Source: Shewanella holmiensis
GTDB taxonomy: Bacteria; Pseudomonadota; Gammaproteobacteria; Enterobacterales; Shewanellaceae
Reading direction: 5' to 3'
DNA length: 58,937 nt
Assembly: GCF_025370255.1 (NCBI RefSeq)
Contig: NZ_JAMTCD010000024.1
Span: 1 to 58,937, forward strand
Part shown: in pieces, positions 43,603-53,187 of the stretch
How positions within the stretch are numbered: position 1 is the stretch's first letter
How the letters are laid out: the number at the start of each line of letters is the position of its first letter
The notes under the pieces: model-generated
What the model was told of the DNA's origin: nothing
What the model saw: the letters and a program-made list of their open reading frames with translations, nothing else
Databases searched by the model: none
Position numbers and translations under genes: made by a program

Positions 43603-43895
43603 GATTTTACCTATTATGTGCTGTTATTTTATTAATGCCGAATATAGCGTGGCATCGTTTCAGCTTTAAATTTGCAGGCATCTTAGGTAAGCCGAACGAA
43701 TGCAACAACTCCGACCACATGTTAGTTATTGTTAATATTGAGTTAATTCAAAAGGCGTTTTTTTTCGCATGTTCGTGCGGCAAACATGATTATCCATAAA
43801 AATGCTTATTTAGCATGATGTTATGGTAGTTTTTAGTCGCAACGCTTGTTAGGGGGATGTTATTTTCAAACAGGGGTGATGTGAACTGTAAAATA
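43603..43895. other. fadL upstream region
   Basis: Noncoding, AT-rich, with no open frame of note. I looked for FadR/PsrA-type palindromes; a partial TTCAAAAGGCG near 43750 does not make a convincing site. Confidence 0.5.
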
Positions 43896-43925
43896 TAAAA
43901 AAGCGTACACCTGTACGCTTTTTTA
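43896..43925. terminator. putP terminator (bidirectional)
   Basis: AAGCGTAC (43901-43908) / GTACGCTT (43913-43920) with A-run before and T-run after. It lies 58 bases past the putP stop on the leftward strand. Confidence 0.88.
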
Positions 43926-43982
43926 TGATGAAGTAGATTTTTTGTTCTACTTCAGTGGCTAAGCTGTTAATTTATTGAGTGA

Positions 43983-45446
43983 TTACTTTTGGCTCAATAA
44001 ACTTTGTTCGAACTCACTAAACTGCATTTTAACTTCCGCTCTTGGGGGAGAGAGTTTGCTGAAAGCCACACCAACGATTGTTGCAAACAAGAAGCCTGGT
44101 ACTATTTCATATAGATCAAATAAACCGCCGCTTAATTGTTTCCACACTACAACCGTAACTGCACCAACAACAATCGTTGCAATAGCACCATTACGGCTAT
44201 ATCCACGCCAAAATAGCGACAAAATAACCACAGGACCAAATGCTGCACCAAATCCGGCCCATGCATAACTGACCAAACCTAGTACGCTACTTTGTGGGTT
44301 AAGCGCAATTACGCCGGCAATTAGGGCAATTGCAATCACCCCTATTCGACCCACTAGCATTAACTCTTTGCTGCTTGCCTTAGGACGTAACCATTTACGA
44401 TAGAAGTCTTCTGTAATAACGCTTGAACAAACCAATAACTGTGAATCAATGGTGCTCATAATGGCAGATAAAATAGCGGCAATCAGTAAACCACCAACCC
44501 AAGGGTTAAAAGCGGCATGAGCAAGGTGGATAAATACCGTTTCAGGATTATCAAGTGGCGCGGAGGCAAAATATAACGTGCCTGCAATACCAGTGGCCAA
44601 TGCCCCAATTAATGCAAGTACCATCCAACTCATTGCGATACGACGCGATAAGCGTAAATCTTTCGCACTACCTATGGCCATAAAACGCGATAAAATATGC
44701 GGTTGGCCAAAATAACCTAATCCCCATGCAAGTAGAGATACCAAACCTATGATAGTTGTATTCTCGCCAATAAAGGTCAGCATAGCAGGATCTAACGTAT
44801 TGATGTTTGCCTGTGTTTCGGTGTCGTTAAAAATGGCAATCGGTACAATAATTAAGGCAATTAGCATTAAACAGCCTTGGAAAAAGTCTGTCCAACTCAC
44901 GGCGAAAAATCCGCCAACAAAAGTATAAGATACAATGATAACCGAGCCTATGACGAGCGCTAAGGTGTAATCTAGGCCGAATACTTTTTCAAATAAGATC
45001 GCGCCACCTACCATGCCCGATGAAGCGTAGAAGGTAAAAAAGATCAAAATAGTTACCGCAGAGACTAATTTTAATAAGCCATGATTATCATTAAATCTAT
45101 GTTCAAAAAAGTCAGGAAGGGTAAGCGAATTATCTGCCATTTCAGTATAAATGCGTAATCGCTTGGCGACAAAAAGCCAATTTAGCCACGCCCCGAAAAC
45201 TAATCCAACGCCAATCCAGGCTTCGCCTATCCCGCCTAAGTAGACAGCGCCGGGAAGACCAAGTAACAACCAGCCTGACATGTCTGATGCGCCAACACTG
45301 AGTGCCGTTACCGCAGGGCCCATTTTTCGGCCGCCGAGAATATAATCATCAACGGAGTCCGTCTTTTTATAGGCCCAAAAACCTATGCCCATCATTACGG
45401 CTAAATAGCCAATAAAAGTGATTAAAATTGGTGCTTGAATTTCCAT
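43983..45446 (-). CDS. putP: Sodium/proline symporter
   Basis: A 487-residue member of the sodium:solute symporter family with about 13 membrane helices. PutP-like landmarks are the first helix ITFIGYLAVMMGIGFWAYKK, DYILGGRKMGPAVTALSVGA, SDMSGWLLLGLPGAVYLGG, YFGQPHILSRFMA and AAILSAIMSTIDSQLLVCSS. It would import proline with sodium ions as an osmolyte or nutrient. It is monocistronic, and no putA lies next to it. Full length and motifs are intact; proline as substrate is inferred from close resemblance to PutP. Confidence 0.94.
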   Translation of the reverse strand: MEIQAPILITFIGYLAVMMGIGFWAYKKTDSVDDYILGGRKMGPAVTALSVGASDMSGWLLLGLPGAVYLGGIGEAWIGVGLVFGAWLNWLFVAKRLRIYTEMADNSLTLPDFFEHRFNDNHGLLKLVSAVTILIFFTFYASSGMVGGAILFEKVFGLDYTLALVIGSVIIVSYTFVGGFFAVSWTDFFQGCLMLIALIIVPIAIFNDTETQANINTLDPAMLTFIGENTTIIGLVSLLAWGLGYFGQPHILSRFMAIGSAKDLRLSRRIAMSWMVLALIGALATGIAGTLYFASAPLDNPETVFIHLAHAAFNPWVGGLLIAAILSAIMSTIDSQLLVCSSVITEDFYRKWLRPKASSKELMLVGRIGVIAIALIAGVIALNPQSSVLGLVSYAWAGFGAAFGPVVILSLFWRGYSRNGAIATIVVGAVTVVVWKQLSGGLFDLYEIVPGFLFATIVGVAFSKLSPPRAEVKMQFSEFEQSLLSQK

Positions 45447-45527
45447 GAATATCCCATCTAATTATAATTCTGGGACAATGCTAGCAGAAGTTTGAGGTAG
45501 TTCACACTTTAGCAGTGGAGCTTGGTT

Positions 45528-45560
45528 AAAAAAAATTCAGCCACACTGTAAAGTGTGGCA
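45528..45560 (-). terminator. Terminator of the sigma factor-DUF3379 pair
   Basis: CCACACT (45541-45547) / AGTGTGG (45552-45558), followed on the leftward strand by eight Ts (A-run 45528-45535). It lies just after the DUF3379 gene. Confidence 0.85.
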
Positions 45561-45594
45561 GCTTTTTCAAGCTTGTTAAGCTAGGGTTGAAGGC

Positions 45595-46302
45595 TTAAAT
45601 AAAAGTTTGCTCAATTTCACGTTTAACGTAATTAAGGTCAGCCTTTTGTTCACCAACAAGTAACATATAAGCGTCTGCAGATTGAAAACCTTGGCCCTTA
45701 TATTTTGCGTCAGCAAAAGCGGTGTCTAACTTTAAACGCTCTTCGGCTGGCACAATAAACAGGGTCACTTTTTGGCCATTTTCATCTTGCATTACCAGGT
45801 GAAGTGACTTCACGCCCTGGAAATCACAGTAAGCAGTATAAAATACCCGACCTGGCTGTTGGATAAATTTAGACTGTTGCAAGCCTGACATGCTGGCAAG
45901 CTTAAAGTTAACATCATTGAAACCAATATCTTGCTCTATTTGAAGCGCTTTTGTTTCATGGTACACATGGGCTAACGCGTGCTCAGATAAATCAATAGGG
46001 GTAAAACGTAACATACTGAAGCTTACACCTACGATAAAAGCGATAGATGCAGCCATTGCCATTAAATAGCGTGTCCGCTTTTGTGATTGGCGGTGCTGAT
46101 TCAACTGTTGACGTAACAGTAACTTTTCCGCCAAATCATCCGGTACAGCAATGTTCAGTGCCTGAGTTAATTGAGTATCAAGGGCCTTTAACTCTTTAAC
46201 CAATTTAGCGTCATCCGGGTGGCTTGCCATATGTTGCAAAAAGTCATCTGATTGATTATTGGGGTCGCCATAGGCTTGGCGACGAAATTGTAGATCATCC
46301 AT
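45595..46302 (-). CDS. DUF3379 membrane protein, probable anti-sigma factor
   Basis: A 235-residue protein of the DUF3379 family. The N-terminal cytoplasmic part starts MDDLQFRRQAYGDPNNQSDD, one membrane helix spans residues 80-97, and the rest is periplasmic. It overlaps the end of the sigma-factor gene by 8 bases. That arrangement (a cytoplasmic helical domain plus one membrane helix, coupled to an ECF sigma factor) is what anti-sigma factors look like, and this is an inference. The periplasmic part contains one cysteine (YCDFQGVKSLHLV). The signal sensed is unknown. Confidence 0.82.
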   Translation of the reverse strand: MDDLQFRRQAYGDPNNQSDDFLQHMASHPDDAKLVKELKALDTQLTQALNIAVPDDLAEKLLLRQQLNQHRQSQKRTRYLMAMAASIAFIVGVSFSMLRFTPIDLSEHALAHVYHETKALQIEQDIGFNDVNFKLASMSGLQQSKFIQQPGRVFYTAYCDFQGVKSLHLVMQDENGQKVTLFIVPAEERLKLDTAFADAKYKGQGFQSADAYMLLVGEQKADLNYVKREIEQTFI

Positions 46303-46858
46303 TTGATTGACCTCTTACTTCTGGTGTGTCTAATGCGTCTTTTAGCTGGTTTCTGGCGCGAAATAATCTTGTCATTACCGTGTTTCTATTCAATTCCAAC
46401 ATGTCTGCAATTTCATCGCCGCTAAATCCACCAATCAGTTGCAGCAATAAAGGCTCACGATATTCAATATCAAGCTTACCAATTTGCCTGCGTAACCAAT
46501 AATGTTCGGTTTCATCTTCAGTGCTACTGGAGAACACATCTTCAAGTTGTTCTTGCTCAATATCACTGTAATCAAATTGCTTGCGCTCAAATCTTCGTGC
46601 ATTTTCACGACGCAAAATAGTGATTAACCACGCTTTAGCCGCTTTGTCATCATTTAAAGAATCCAAAGCCCGCCATGCCCGTAGAAAGGTTTCTTGAGTG
46701 ATATCTTCAGCCACATGTTTATCGCCGCATAACCAAAAGGCATAGCGGAAAATGTCGGTATGAAGTGCCCTGACAAGGCTATCGTAGCGTCGTTGTTTAT
46801 TTACCATGTCAGATAAGACCGCAGTGTCAGTCTTTTTCTTTCGTAGAATTTCAAACAT
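46295..46858 (-). CDS. ECF-type sigma-70 family RNA polymerase sigma factor
   Basis: A 187-residue sigma factor with only regions 2 and 4. Region 2: LVRALHTDIFRYAFWLCGDK and HVAEDITQETFLRAWRAL. Region 4: YREPLLLQLIGGFSGDEIAD, MLELNRNTVMTRLFRARNQL. The linker is acidic (QEQLEDVFSSSTEDE). It directs RNA polymerase to a small regulon, usually for envelope or oxidative stress. It is translationally coupled with the DUF3379 partner. An unusual pair of hairpins lies just upstream (46914-46969) before the end of batD. The N-terminus is about 25 residues longer than a minimal ECF factor. Confidence 0.93.
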   Translation of the reverse strand: MFEILRKKKTDTAVLSDMVNKQRRYDSLVRALHTDIFRYAFWLCGDKHVAEDITQETFLRAWRALDSLNDDKAAKAWLITILRRENARRFERKQFDYSDIEQEQLEDVFSSSTEDETEHYWLRRQIGKLDIEYREPLLLQLIGGFSGDEIADMLELNRNTVMTRLFRARNQLKDALDTPEVRGQSNG

Positions 46859-46913
46859 TTTAAAAATTTCTTAGAATTGTTACCAACAGCTTACTTGTTC
46901 AAAAGAATACCGC

Positions 46914-46969
46914 AACCACAAATTGTGGTTTCCACCTGACAGTTTTGAGGGACAAAACTGTCAGGTGGA
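46914..46969. promoter_or_regulatory. Two adjacent perfect inverted repeats between batD and the sigma factor gene
   Basis: A 17-bp perfect stem (46931-46947 and 46953-46969, beginning TCCACCTGACAG) with an AGGGA loop lies next to an 8-bp palindrome AACCACAA-A-TTGTGGTT (46914-46930). There is no following T-run on the leftward strand. It may end the bat transcript, attenuate read-through into the sigma gene, or contain an operator. Confidence 0.6.
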
Positions 46970-46980
46970 GGTTGATAAGG

Positions 46981-48600
46981 CTAGGGGTTTAACTTGGCAA
47001 TTACTGAGTTTGATGGGGTATTAATGTTAGGGTGGTAAGACTTAACCGCACTCATTAACTGTTGCTTGTTCACCGCTTTGGTGTGTTGGCTATAACGATC
47101 TTGTTGTAAATCGGTTACGGCTTGGCTAAGTGGCTCAGATAATTTACTGATTTCAGCCAATGTGACCTGACGGTTTAATAATGCTGAAAAATATCCTTGT
47201 AATGCGCTAATCACATCGCTGACATTATTGCGGTCACATGCCTCTGTAATCGTCGCCAGGCTGGCAACATCTGCGACAGGGCGTTGAGTGGTTTTTGTAG
47301 TAACCAGACGGTGTTGTTGTGAAACAGCTTTACGCCACATTATCAGCGTGATTAACCACAAGGTGGCAAACACACCCGTTAACCAAGGCCAGTAACTCGC
47401 ATACTGATATGACGGCTGTTGCGGCGTGATAGTTAATGCGTTTTCCGCCATTTCGCCTGCGACAACTGTAATCGTTTTGGCTGGTAAAATGGCATATTCC
47501 TGTTGCTTCAATTGCGTATTCCACCAAGGTACTTTTAATTCTGGAAGAGTATAAGTGCCAGGTTTTGTTGGAACAATTGCGGCCGTTAAACTGTATTGTG
47601 ATATTACCTGTCCATCACGAATACCGGTTTGACGCAGTGGTTTTTCAGGATAAACTCTTAACCCTTCCGTCGTGGGCATTGCCAATTCTGGTAGGCTATT
47701 TTCATCCACATTCATGGCAATTAAACTAATGGTTCGGGTGATCGGACTGCCCGCTTCAAAAGTGGTTTGAGTATCAGGCCACACTTCACGTAGTGAGACT
47801 AAATCACTGACCAACCATTCGCCCTGATAACTTGGGGGATAGCTATTGATTTGAATAACTTTGCGGTCGGCTTCGGTTTGCATTGGAATGCTTTCATTAA
47901 AACCAAACATGCCGCCACGACGTTGAGTTTCAATTAACACATCGCCGGAAAAAGTAGCGCCATCGATAATAATTTCACCGGGTAAACCCGCAACAATTCC
48001 GTAATTACGCTCGATCACTCTAAAGCGACGACCATTAACAATTTCAGTGCTGTCGGTGTCTTCACCAATTTGTTTTATTTGTGCGCCTTTCACCACAGGT
48101 GCACTAAGGACACCACGTTGTAGCTCAACGGCTAAATACAATTTAACTTTATAGTTAATCAGTTGCCCTACATAAGCCTCATCAACGTTAGTGCTCGCTT
48201 CAATGTACAGATTTTGGCTTTCTTGCGGCTTGCTTCCCGCGGGAGCAACTTGCAAAACAATCTCAGATGAACTCACACCCTCAATATTAAATGCGGGAAT
48301 GGTGATGTTTCCCGAAGATTTAGCCGCGATTAAGACCTGCCAACGAGTTTCTTTAGTGGTATTGAAATTGACCATCTGGGTACTTCTGCCAACACTGGTT
48401 CGGCCAACAATAAAGTTTTCCAATAGTGCCGACGTGTTTAATGCTCCAGCATTAAGATCGTCATCGGCAGTGATGTTCAAGACAAAGTATTCACCCTCAA
48501 TGACAGGATTTTTTTCAATACTCGCTTCTACTTGGCTAAGTGCCATGACTGAAGGGGCAATAATAATCAGTATCAGGCTTAATAAAATTCGAATTACCAC
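46981..48600 (-). CDS. batD: BatD-family protein
   Basis: A 539-residue membrane protein of the BatD family, part of the Bat aerotolerance-type cluster. The signal peptide starts MVIRILLSLILIIIAPSVMA. The large periplasmic part consists of immunoglobulin-like domains (VEASIEKNPVIEGEYFVLNI, YIEASTNVDEAYVGQLINYK), followed by a membrane helix near residue 400 (ASYWPWLTGVFATLWLITLI) and a cytoplasmic tail. It overlaps the upstream VWA-TPR gene by 7 bases. Its role with the VWA proteins is not defined; envelope stress or chaperoning is suspected in several bacteria. Confidence 0.9.
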   Translation of the reverse strand: MVIRILLSLILIIIAPSVMALSQVEASIEKNPVIEGEYFVLNITADDDLNAGALNTSALLENFIVGRTSVGRSTQMVNFNTTKETRWQVLIAAKSSGNITIPAFNIEGVSSSEIVLQVAPAGSKPQESQNLYIEASTNVDEAYVGQLINYKVKLYLAVELQRGVLSAPVVKGAQIKQIGEDTDSTEIVNGRRFRVIERNYGIVAGLPGEIIIDGATFSGDVLIETQRRGGMFGFNESIPMQTEADRKVIQINSYPPSYQGEWLVSDLVSLREVWPDTQTTFEAGSPITRTISLIAMNVDENSLPELAMPTTEGLRVYPEKPLRQTGIRDGQVISQYSLTAAIVPTKPGTYTLPELKVPWWNTQLKQQEYAILPAKTITVVAGEMAENALTITPQQPSYQYASYWPWLTGVFATLWLITLIMWRKAVSQQHRLVTTKTTQRPVADVASLATITEACDRNNVSDVISALQGYFSALLNRQVTLAEISKLSEPLSQAVTDLQQDRYSQHTKAVNKQQLMSAVKSYHPNINTPSNSVIAKLNP

Positions 48601-50672
48601 TGCTCTGTTTCCTTCACCTGTTGATTTTGTTGACGGCGTTTTTGATATTCCAACTGCATTTTATTGCGTATTAATACTTGTGGATCTTCACTTATTGCAC
48701 GTAATGCTCGTTCCATATTTTCTGGTAATGGCTCCTGACCTAACTGAGTAGGGCTTATTGCCTGCTCAACTGGCTTAGCGTCTTTGTCAGTTGCATCGTC
48801 GGTTGTTTTTAATGCTTGCGATGTTGCACTTTGCTGCTTTTCACCCTGGGTTGGCTCTTGGTCCTTTGATTCTGTATTAGCTTGCATACTAGCTTCATTT
48901 TCCGGTGATTGTTCATCTAACGCTTTTGAGTCAGCTGAAGCACTGGCTTGAGACTGTTCTTCATCTGCTTGTTGCTTAGATTGACCATCTGATTCATTAG
49001 TAGATGATTGCTGATCACTTGTTGATTGGTTATTGGTGTCAGCGCTTTGTTCTTGCTCATCTGTTTTAGGATTTTGACTCTGATCAGCGTTATCAGGTGA
49101 TTGTTCATTTTGTTGCTGGGTTTGCTGTTGCTGATCTTTACTTTGCTGACCATTAGGATCTGTATTTGAGCCTGATTGCTGTTGATCCTGCTGTCCTTGT
49201 TGCTCGTCACTGTTTTGATCACTATTTTGTTGATCATTACTTTGCTGATCGCCTTGTTGACCATTTTGTTGCTTATCTTGTGACTGCTGTTTAAGCAGCT
49301 CTTCAGCCAGAGCTAAATTTTCTTGGGCCTCAGGAAAGTCAGGTCGTAATGATAAGGCTTTTTGATATCGCTTAATCGCTTCAGATAAATTAGAAAGCTG
49401 CATCAGACTATTAGCTTGATTGTATAAGCCTTCAGCAGTGTCATCTTGTTCAAAACCTTCAAGGGCTTTTTGATAATCCTGGGCTTTATAATGAGCTGAA
49501 GCTTGCCAATTTGAAGCACTAAATTTTTTAGCTGCCTGTTCATAATCACCTTGCTCAAAATCTTGCTGAGCTTGTTGATCTTTCGTCAGCCACAAATCAT
49601 CCCACACGCTAGCATCAACACTAGGGCTGTAAGCACTCCCCAAGGTTAATAGGCCTAGCAATCCGGCTAAAGGTAACCATGTTGTAGGCAATACAAAGTT
49701 GGGCAATATCCCATGTTTAAAGCTAAATAGCATAGGTAAAAGTAACAACATCGCGATGTAAGGACCTAAATCCTGCCATGATTCACCTTCAAGCTCTGTG
49801 GCTTTTGCCTTGCCATCTTCTGCTAACCATTGGGTTAATTGCTTTATATCACTGCCATCTGCCTGGGTGGGGATCACTATTCCAGCCCCACGTTTGGCAA
49901 GTTTTTGCAATAAACCAATATCTGTTTTAGCCACGACCACTTCGTTGCTGCTGTCGCGCATTAATTGGCCGTCAGCTAACTTAATTGGCGCACCATTTTG
50001 ACTCCCAAACGCTAAAATGGATAATCGATAACGGCTGTTTTTAAGTTGGCTATATACTTGATTAAATTGATTATCAGAAACACCATCTGTCATTAAAATA
50101 ATGTCACCAGTGATGTGCCCACCTTGGGCTAATAACTGCTCAGCCAGCGAGATTGCTGCGGCTAAGTTAGAGCCTCTTGACGGCATGATGTCCGGGCTTA
50201 ATGTGGGTAATAAGTTTAGTAATGTGGCGTTATCTCGGGTGAGTGGGCTGATGGTGTATGCATCACCTGCATAGGCGATAAGGCCTGTTTCACCTTCTTT
50301 TATTTCGGATAACAAGTCGGTTGCGCGAAAGCGCGCATGCGATAAACGGTTGGGGCTAAGATCGGTAGCGAACATGGAGTAAGACATGTCCATCACCAGC
50401 ACACGCCCTTGTTCAGTGGCAAAAACGGGTAGGTTTTGCTTGGTTATCGCCGGGCCTGATAACGCCAATACGGCAATTATCCAGCAAAACGCGAGCATCC
50501 ATTTAGGCTTGCGCCCTTGTTCTACGTTGTCACTTATCAACATTGAACTTAAATGTGGTGCGATATACTGTTTCCAAGCCGATTGTTGTTGATGGCGGCG
50601 CCAAAACAACGTACTTAATAGGATTAGCGGTATCAAACCGAATAACCATTCTGGGCGAATAAAATGGATCAT
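48594..50672 (-). CDS. batB: BatB/BatC fusion: VWA domain plus TPR and Gln-rich tail
   Basis: A 692-residue protein that combines what other genomes encode as BatB (von Willebrand A domain) and BatC (TPR). It has membrane helices near 10-24 and 59-72, then a VWA domain whose metal site is DMSYS (residues 95-99), further hydrophobic helices near 305-345, and two or three TPR repeats (about 385-465; AEGLYNQANSLMQLSNLSEA, IKRYQKALSLRPDFPEAQEN). A long low-complexity Gln/Asn/Ser/Asp stretch (about 470-640) precedes a charged C-terminus. It overlaps batA by 4 bases and batD by 7. Confidence 0.92.
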   Translation of the reverse strand: MIHFIRPEWLFGLIPLILLSTLFWRRHQQQSAWKQYIAPHLSSMLISDNVEQGRKPKWMLAFCWIIAVLALSGPAITKQNLPVFATEQGRVLVMDMSYSMFATDLSPNRLSHARFRATDLLSEIKEGETGLIAYAGDAYTISPLTRDNATLLNLLPTLSPDIMPSRGSNLAAAISLAEQLLAQGGHITGDIILMTDGVSDNQFNQVYSQLKNSRYRLSILAFGSQNGAPIKLADGQLMRDSSNEVVVAKTDIGLLQKLAKRGAGIVIPTQADGSDIKQLTQWLAEDGKAKATELEGESWQDLGPYIAMLLLLPMLFSFKHGILPNFVLPTTWLPLAGLLGLLTLGSAYSPSVDASVWDDLWLTKDQQAQQDFEQGDYEQAAKKFSASNWQASAHYKAQDYQKALEGFEQDDTAEGLYNQANSLMQLSNLSEAIKRYQKALSLRPDFPEAQENLALAEELLKQQSQDKQQNGQQGDQQSNDQQNSDQNSDEQQGQQDQQQSGSNTDPNGQQSKDQQQQTQQQNEQSPDNADQSQNPKTDEQEQSADTNNQSTSDQQSSTNESDGQSKQQADEEQSQASASADSKALDEQSPENEASMQANTESKDQEPTQGEKQQSATSQALKTTDDATDKDAKPVEQAISPTQLGQEPLPENMERALRAISEDPQVLIRNKMQLEYQKRRQQNQQVKETEQW

Positions 50673-51673
50673 AGTGTTTTAGCTCCACGTTTGAGTGAAG
50701 GTAACACCATTCCTGCTTGAAAATGTTGTCGACAACTAATTAACATGCTCAATAATAAAGACATCAATAAAGGCCAATAAAACAATTCTTTTTTAGGGCG
50801 ATAGCTCAATTGGTCACGGGTGACAGGCTCTAATTTATCTATGGTTTGATAAATCTTTTCAAGATCTTCACTGCTGCGAGCGCGAAAATATTGACCCTTG
50901 GTCATATCGGCTAACTTTTGTAGTTGTGTTTCATCTAAATCCATCGATGGGTTGATGCGCTCTTTACCAAAAATGGTACGCCGTTCAAGCAGCTCTGCAC
51001 CAACGCCCACGGTGTAAATGGTGATATTACGTTTTGCCGCAATTTCAGCAGCGGCTTCAGGTTCAATACTGCCAGCGTTATTAGAGCCATCGGTAAGTAA
51101 CACTAATACCCGGTTGCTTTCTTCAACCATATCAAAGCGTTTTACCGCTAGGGCAATAGCTTCACCAATGGCTGTTTGTTTGCCGACTAAGCCGATTTGT
51201 GCATCGGTTAAAAACTTGGCTACAGACCGCCTATCTTGGGTTAGTGGGGCTTGTAAATAAGCATGGTCGGCAAATAAAATCAATCCGAGTCGATCGCCAT
51301 TTCGGCGTTCAATGAAATTAGCCAATACATGTTGGATCAGGGTAAATCGGTCAACGGTTCGCCCCTCAATCACCATGTCTTCAATTTGCATACTGCCTGA
51401 TAAGTCTACAGCCATCATTAAGTCACGTCCTTTAGAGGGTAACTCTATAGGTTCGCCTAGCCATTGAGGTCTGGCAACGGCGCATAATAAAAACAGCCAC
51501 ATCAGCCAATACAATTTACGAGAGTGTTTTATATTCTGTTTGCTTTGATTTTTGATGGCATGACTGACACCAGGAAGCTGCAGATGACCGCCCTGTTCGA
51601 CATTTTTAGTTTGCCTAAAAAGGAATGGTAATGGCAGTAATAGGAACACTAAAGGCCAAGTTAAACTTAACAT
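50669..51673 (-). CDS. batA: BatA-type VWA domain membrane protein
   Basis: A 334-residue protein with an N-terminal membrane helix, a second helix near residue 55 (LYWLMWLFLLCAVA), and a von Willebrand A domain carrying the metal-ion site DLSGS (Asp90, Ser92, Ser94), then TGD-like LTDGSNNAGS further on. A C-terminal membrane helix (about 305-320, WPLLMSLLLSMLISC) follows. VWA domains bind protein partners, and in this cluster they act with the MoxR ATPase. It overlaps both neighbours by a few bases, showing a tightly packed operon. Confidence 0.92.
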   Translation of the reverse strand: MLSLTWPLVFLLLPLPFLFRQTKNVEQGGHLQLPGVSHAIKNQSKQNIKHSRKLYWLMWLFLLCAVARPQWLGEPIELPSKGRDLMMAVDLSGSMQIEDMVIEGRTVDRFTLIQHVLANFIERRNGDRLGLILFADHAYLQAPLTQDRRSVAKFLTDAQIGLVGKQTAIGEAIALAVKRFDMVEESNRVLVLLTDGSNNAGSIEPEAAAEIAAKRNITIYTVGVGAELLERRTIFGKERINPSMDLDETQLQKLADMTKGQYFRARSSEDLEKIYQTIDKLEPVTRDQLSYRPKKELFYWPLLMSLLLSMLISCRQHFQAGMVLPSLKRGAKTL

Positions 51674-52248
51674 TGCGCCTCCGGTATCTGTTGTTGGTTG
51701 TTATTTGCAATATTCACTTGCTCAAAAGGGGCTGAATTAGCTAGCCAGAGTCGCGCTAAAGCAAGCAATTGCTGATTATCTTCGCTGGTAAGTCCTTTTT
51801 GTTGATGACGTTTAAATAGTAATGGACCGATCACGCCCTGATGCTTATGTGGCAGTCTTTTATCTAACCAATTAAACCAGGGTTGGCCATTTAAATGGGC
51901 TAATGATTGTCTTGGTAAATATGTCATTGCGGTGCGCTTTAATAAACTGTTCACTTCCGATGCGAATGTGTTGGCATTGCTGTCCATTGCATTAAGCATA
52001 ACTAGTGCTGTTCTTCGAGGTGCATGATAGCGGTATTTTTTAAGAACTTTTTTTACTATCCAGCTTAGCGATAATATGATCAGCAGTAATAAAATCCAGT
52101 AACCTGGTGCGATCGGTAATGATGACACTTTTTCTGGTAATGCAATGTCATGCATCTGCGCTAAAGGCGATGAAGCCTGATTAACTTCTGGAAGTGGCAC
52201 ATTTGAGGTTGCTGATGCCATTAATGAGTTAAATAAAAGGGATAACAT
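51667..52248 (-). CDS. DUF4381 membrane protein
   Basis: A 193-residue protein of the DUF4381 family, always found in moxR-bat clusters. A periplasmic N-terminal segment (LPEVNQASSPLAQMHDIALP) leads into one membrane helix (about 49-66, GYWILLLLIILSLSWIVKKV), then a cytoplasmic helical part (YHAPRRTALVMLNAMDSNAN, AMTYLPRQSLAHLNGQPWFN). The function is unknown. The start abuts the stop of the DUF58 gene and the end overlaps batA by 7 bases. Confidence 0.88.
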   Translation of the reverse strand: MLSLLFNSLMASATSNVPLPEVNQASSPLAQMHDIALPEKVSSLPIAPGYWILLLLIILSLSWIVKKVLKKYRYHAPRRTALVMLNAMDSNANTFASEVNSLLKRTAMTYLPRQSLAHLNGQPWFNWLDKRLPHKHQGVIGPLLFKRHQQKGLTSEDNQQLLALARLWLANSAPFEQVNIANNNQQQIPEAQC

Positions 52249-53184
52249 TTAGCGTAATAATTCCAATTGATCACAAAGAGGCTTACCCGCATCAATAAAT
52301 TTGGGCTGTACGTTAAGTTGTTTCATTAACTGGGTAAATTCATGTTGCGACGCCTGTTGCTCATCCAACCATTTTTGATAACTGTCACGGGTTAATGTTA
52401 GCTGTTGTTTGCCATCTCTTACCGGAAAACTAAATTGCTTTGGCAAAGCTAAGGTACCTTGTCTAAGAGGATCTGTGATAACAAATGCACCAATATCGCA
52501 ATGACGCTTAAGTTGGGTTAATGGTGCCAGACACCGCTGATTGAAATGATGTCCATCGGTAATGATCCATACCAATGAACCGGGCTTGGCAATACGTTGC
52601 AGTCGCTGACAGGCTTTGAAAATATGGTCTGGATCTTGAGGCAGATTATCAAATTGATTCAGTTGCTTTTGATGAACGTCAATCAGCCCTGATGATAATT
52701 GCAGCATACCTTGTCTACGACTTCGCGGTTTTAATTCTAGGTGATTGGTTTCACTGGCGATCAGTGCGCCGATTTTATCGCCATGTTGCACCGCGCTCCA
52801 GGCAAGAGTGGCACAAACATGGGCGGCTTGTACCGCTTGCAATAACAGCTGCGAACCAAAATATAAGCTGTGGCTTAAATCCACTAATAGTAGAATAGGG
52901 CGTTCGCGCTCCTCGATAAACAGCTTGGTATGCGCCACACCTGTTCTAGCCGTCACTCGCCAGTCAATAGAGCGCACGTCATCACCATTTTGATAATGAC
53001 GGACTTCAGCAAACTCCATGCCTCGGCCTTTAACTAAGCTAGCCCTGTGGCCTGACATCGATGCTTTTGCTCGTGTTTTTCTATCAGCAATAACATGAGA
53101 CAAGCTTTGGCAGGCAATTAACTCCTGCTCATTTAAGTTCATGCCATCGCTAAATAATGGCAGTGATAATGCTGCTAAGCTCAT
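52249..53184 (-). CDS. DUF58 family protein
   Basis: A 311-residue cytoplasmic protein of the DUF58 family (a VWA-like fold) with the family motif GRGMEFAEVRHYQNGDDVRS followed by IDWRVTARTG and ILLLVDLSHSL. DUF58 proteins accompany MoxR ATPases and are thought to be part of their substrate or adaptor complex. It begins 3 bases before the moxR stop region and abuts the DUF4381 gene, so it is part of the same transcript. Confidence 0.92.
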   Translation of the reverse strand: MSLAALSLPLFSDGMNLNEQELIACQSLSHVIADRKTRAKASMSGHRASLVKGRGMEFAEVRHYQNGDDVRSIDWRVTARTGVAHTKLFIEERERPILLLVDLSHSLYFGSQLLLQAVQAAHVCATLAWSAVQHGDKIGALIASETNHLELKPRSRRQGMLQLSSGLIDVHQKQLNQFDNLPQDPDHIFKACQRLQRIAKPGSLVWIITDGHHFNQRCLAPLTQLKRHCDIGAFVITDPLRQGTLALPKQFSFPVRDGKQQLTLTRDSYQKWLDEQQASQHEFTQLMKQLNVQPKFIDAGKPLCDQLELLR

Positions 53185-53187
53185 AGA

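Noticed and set aside
43603..43895. PsrA or FadR site upstream of fadL
   Set aside because: Only a partial TTCAAAAGGCG half-site; spacing and second half do not match.
48191..48751. 186-codon rightward open frame across the batD/batB junction
   Set aside because: Antisense to two clear overlapping genes; composition typical of a shadow frame.
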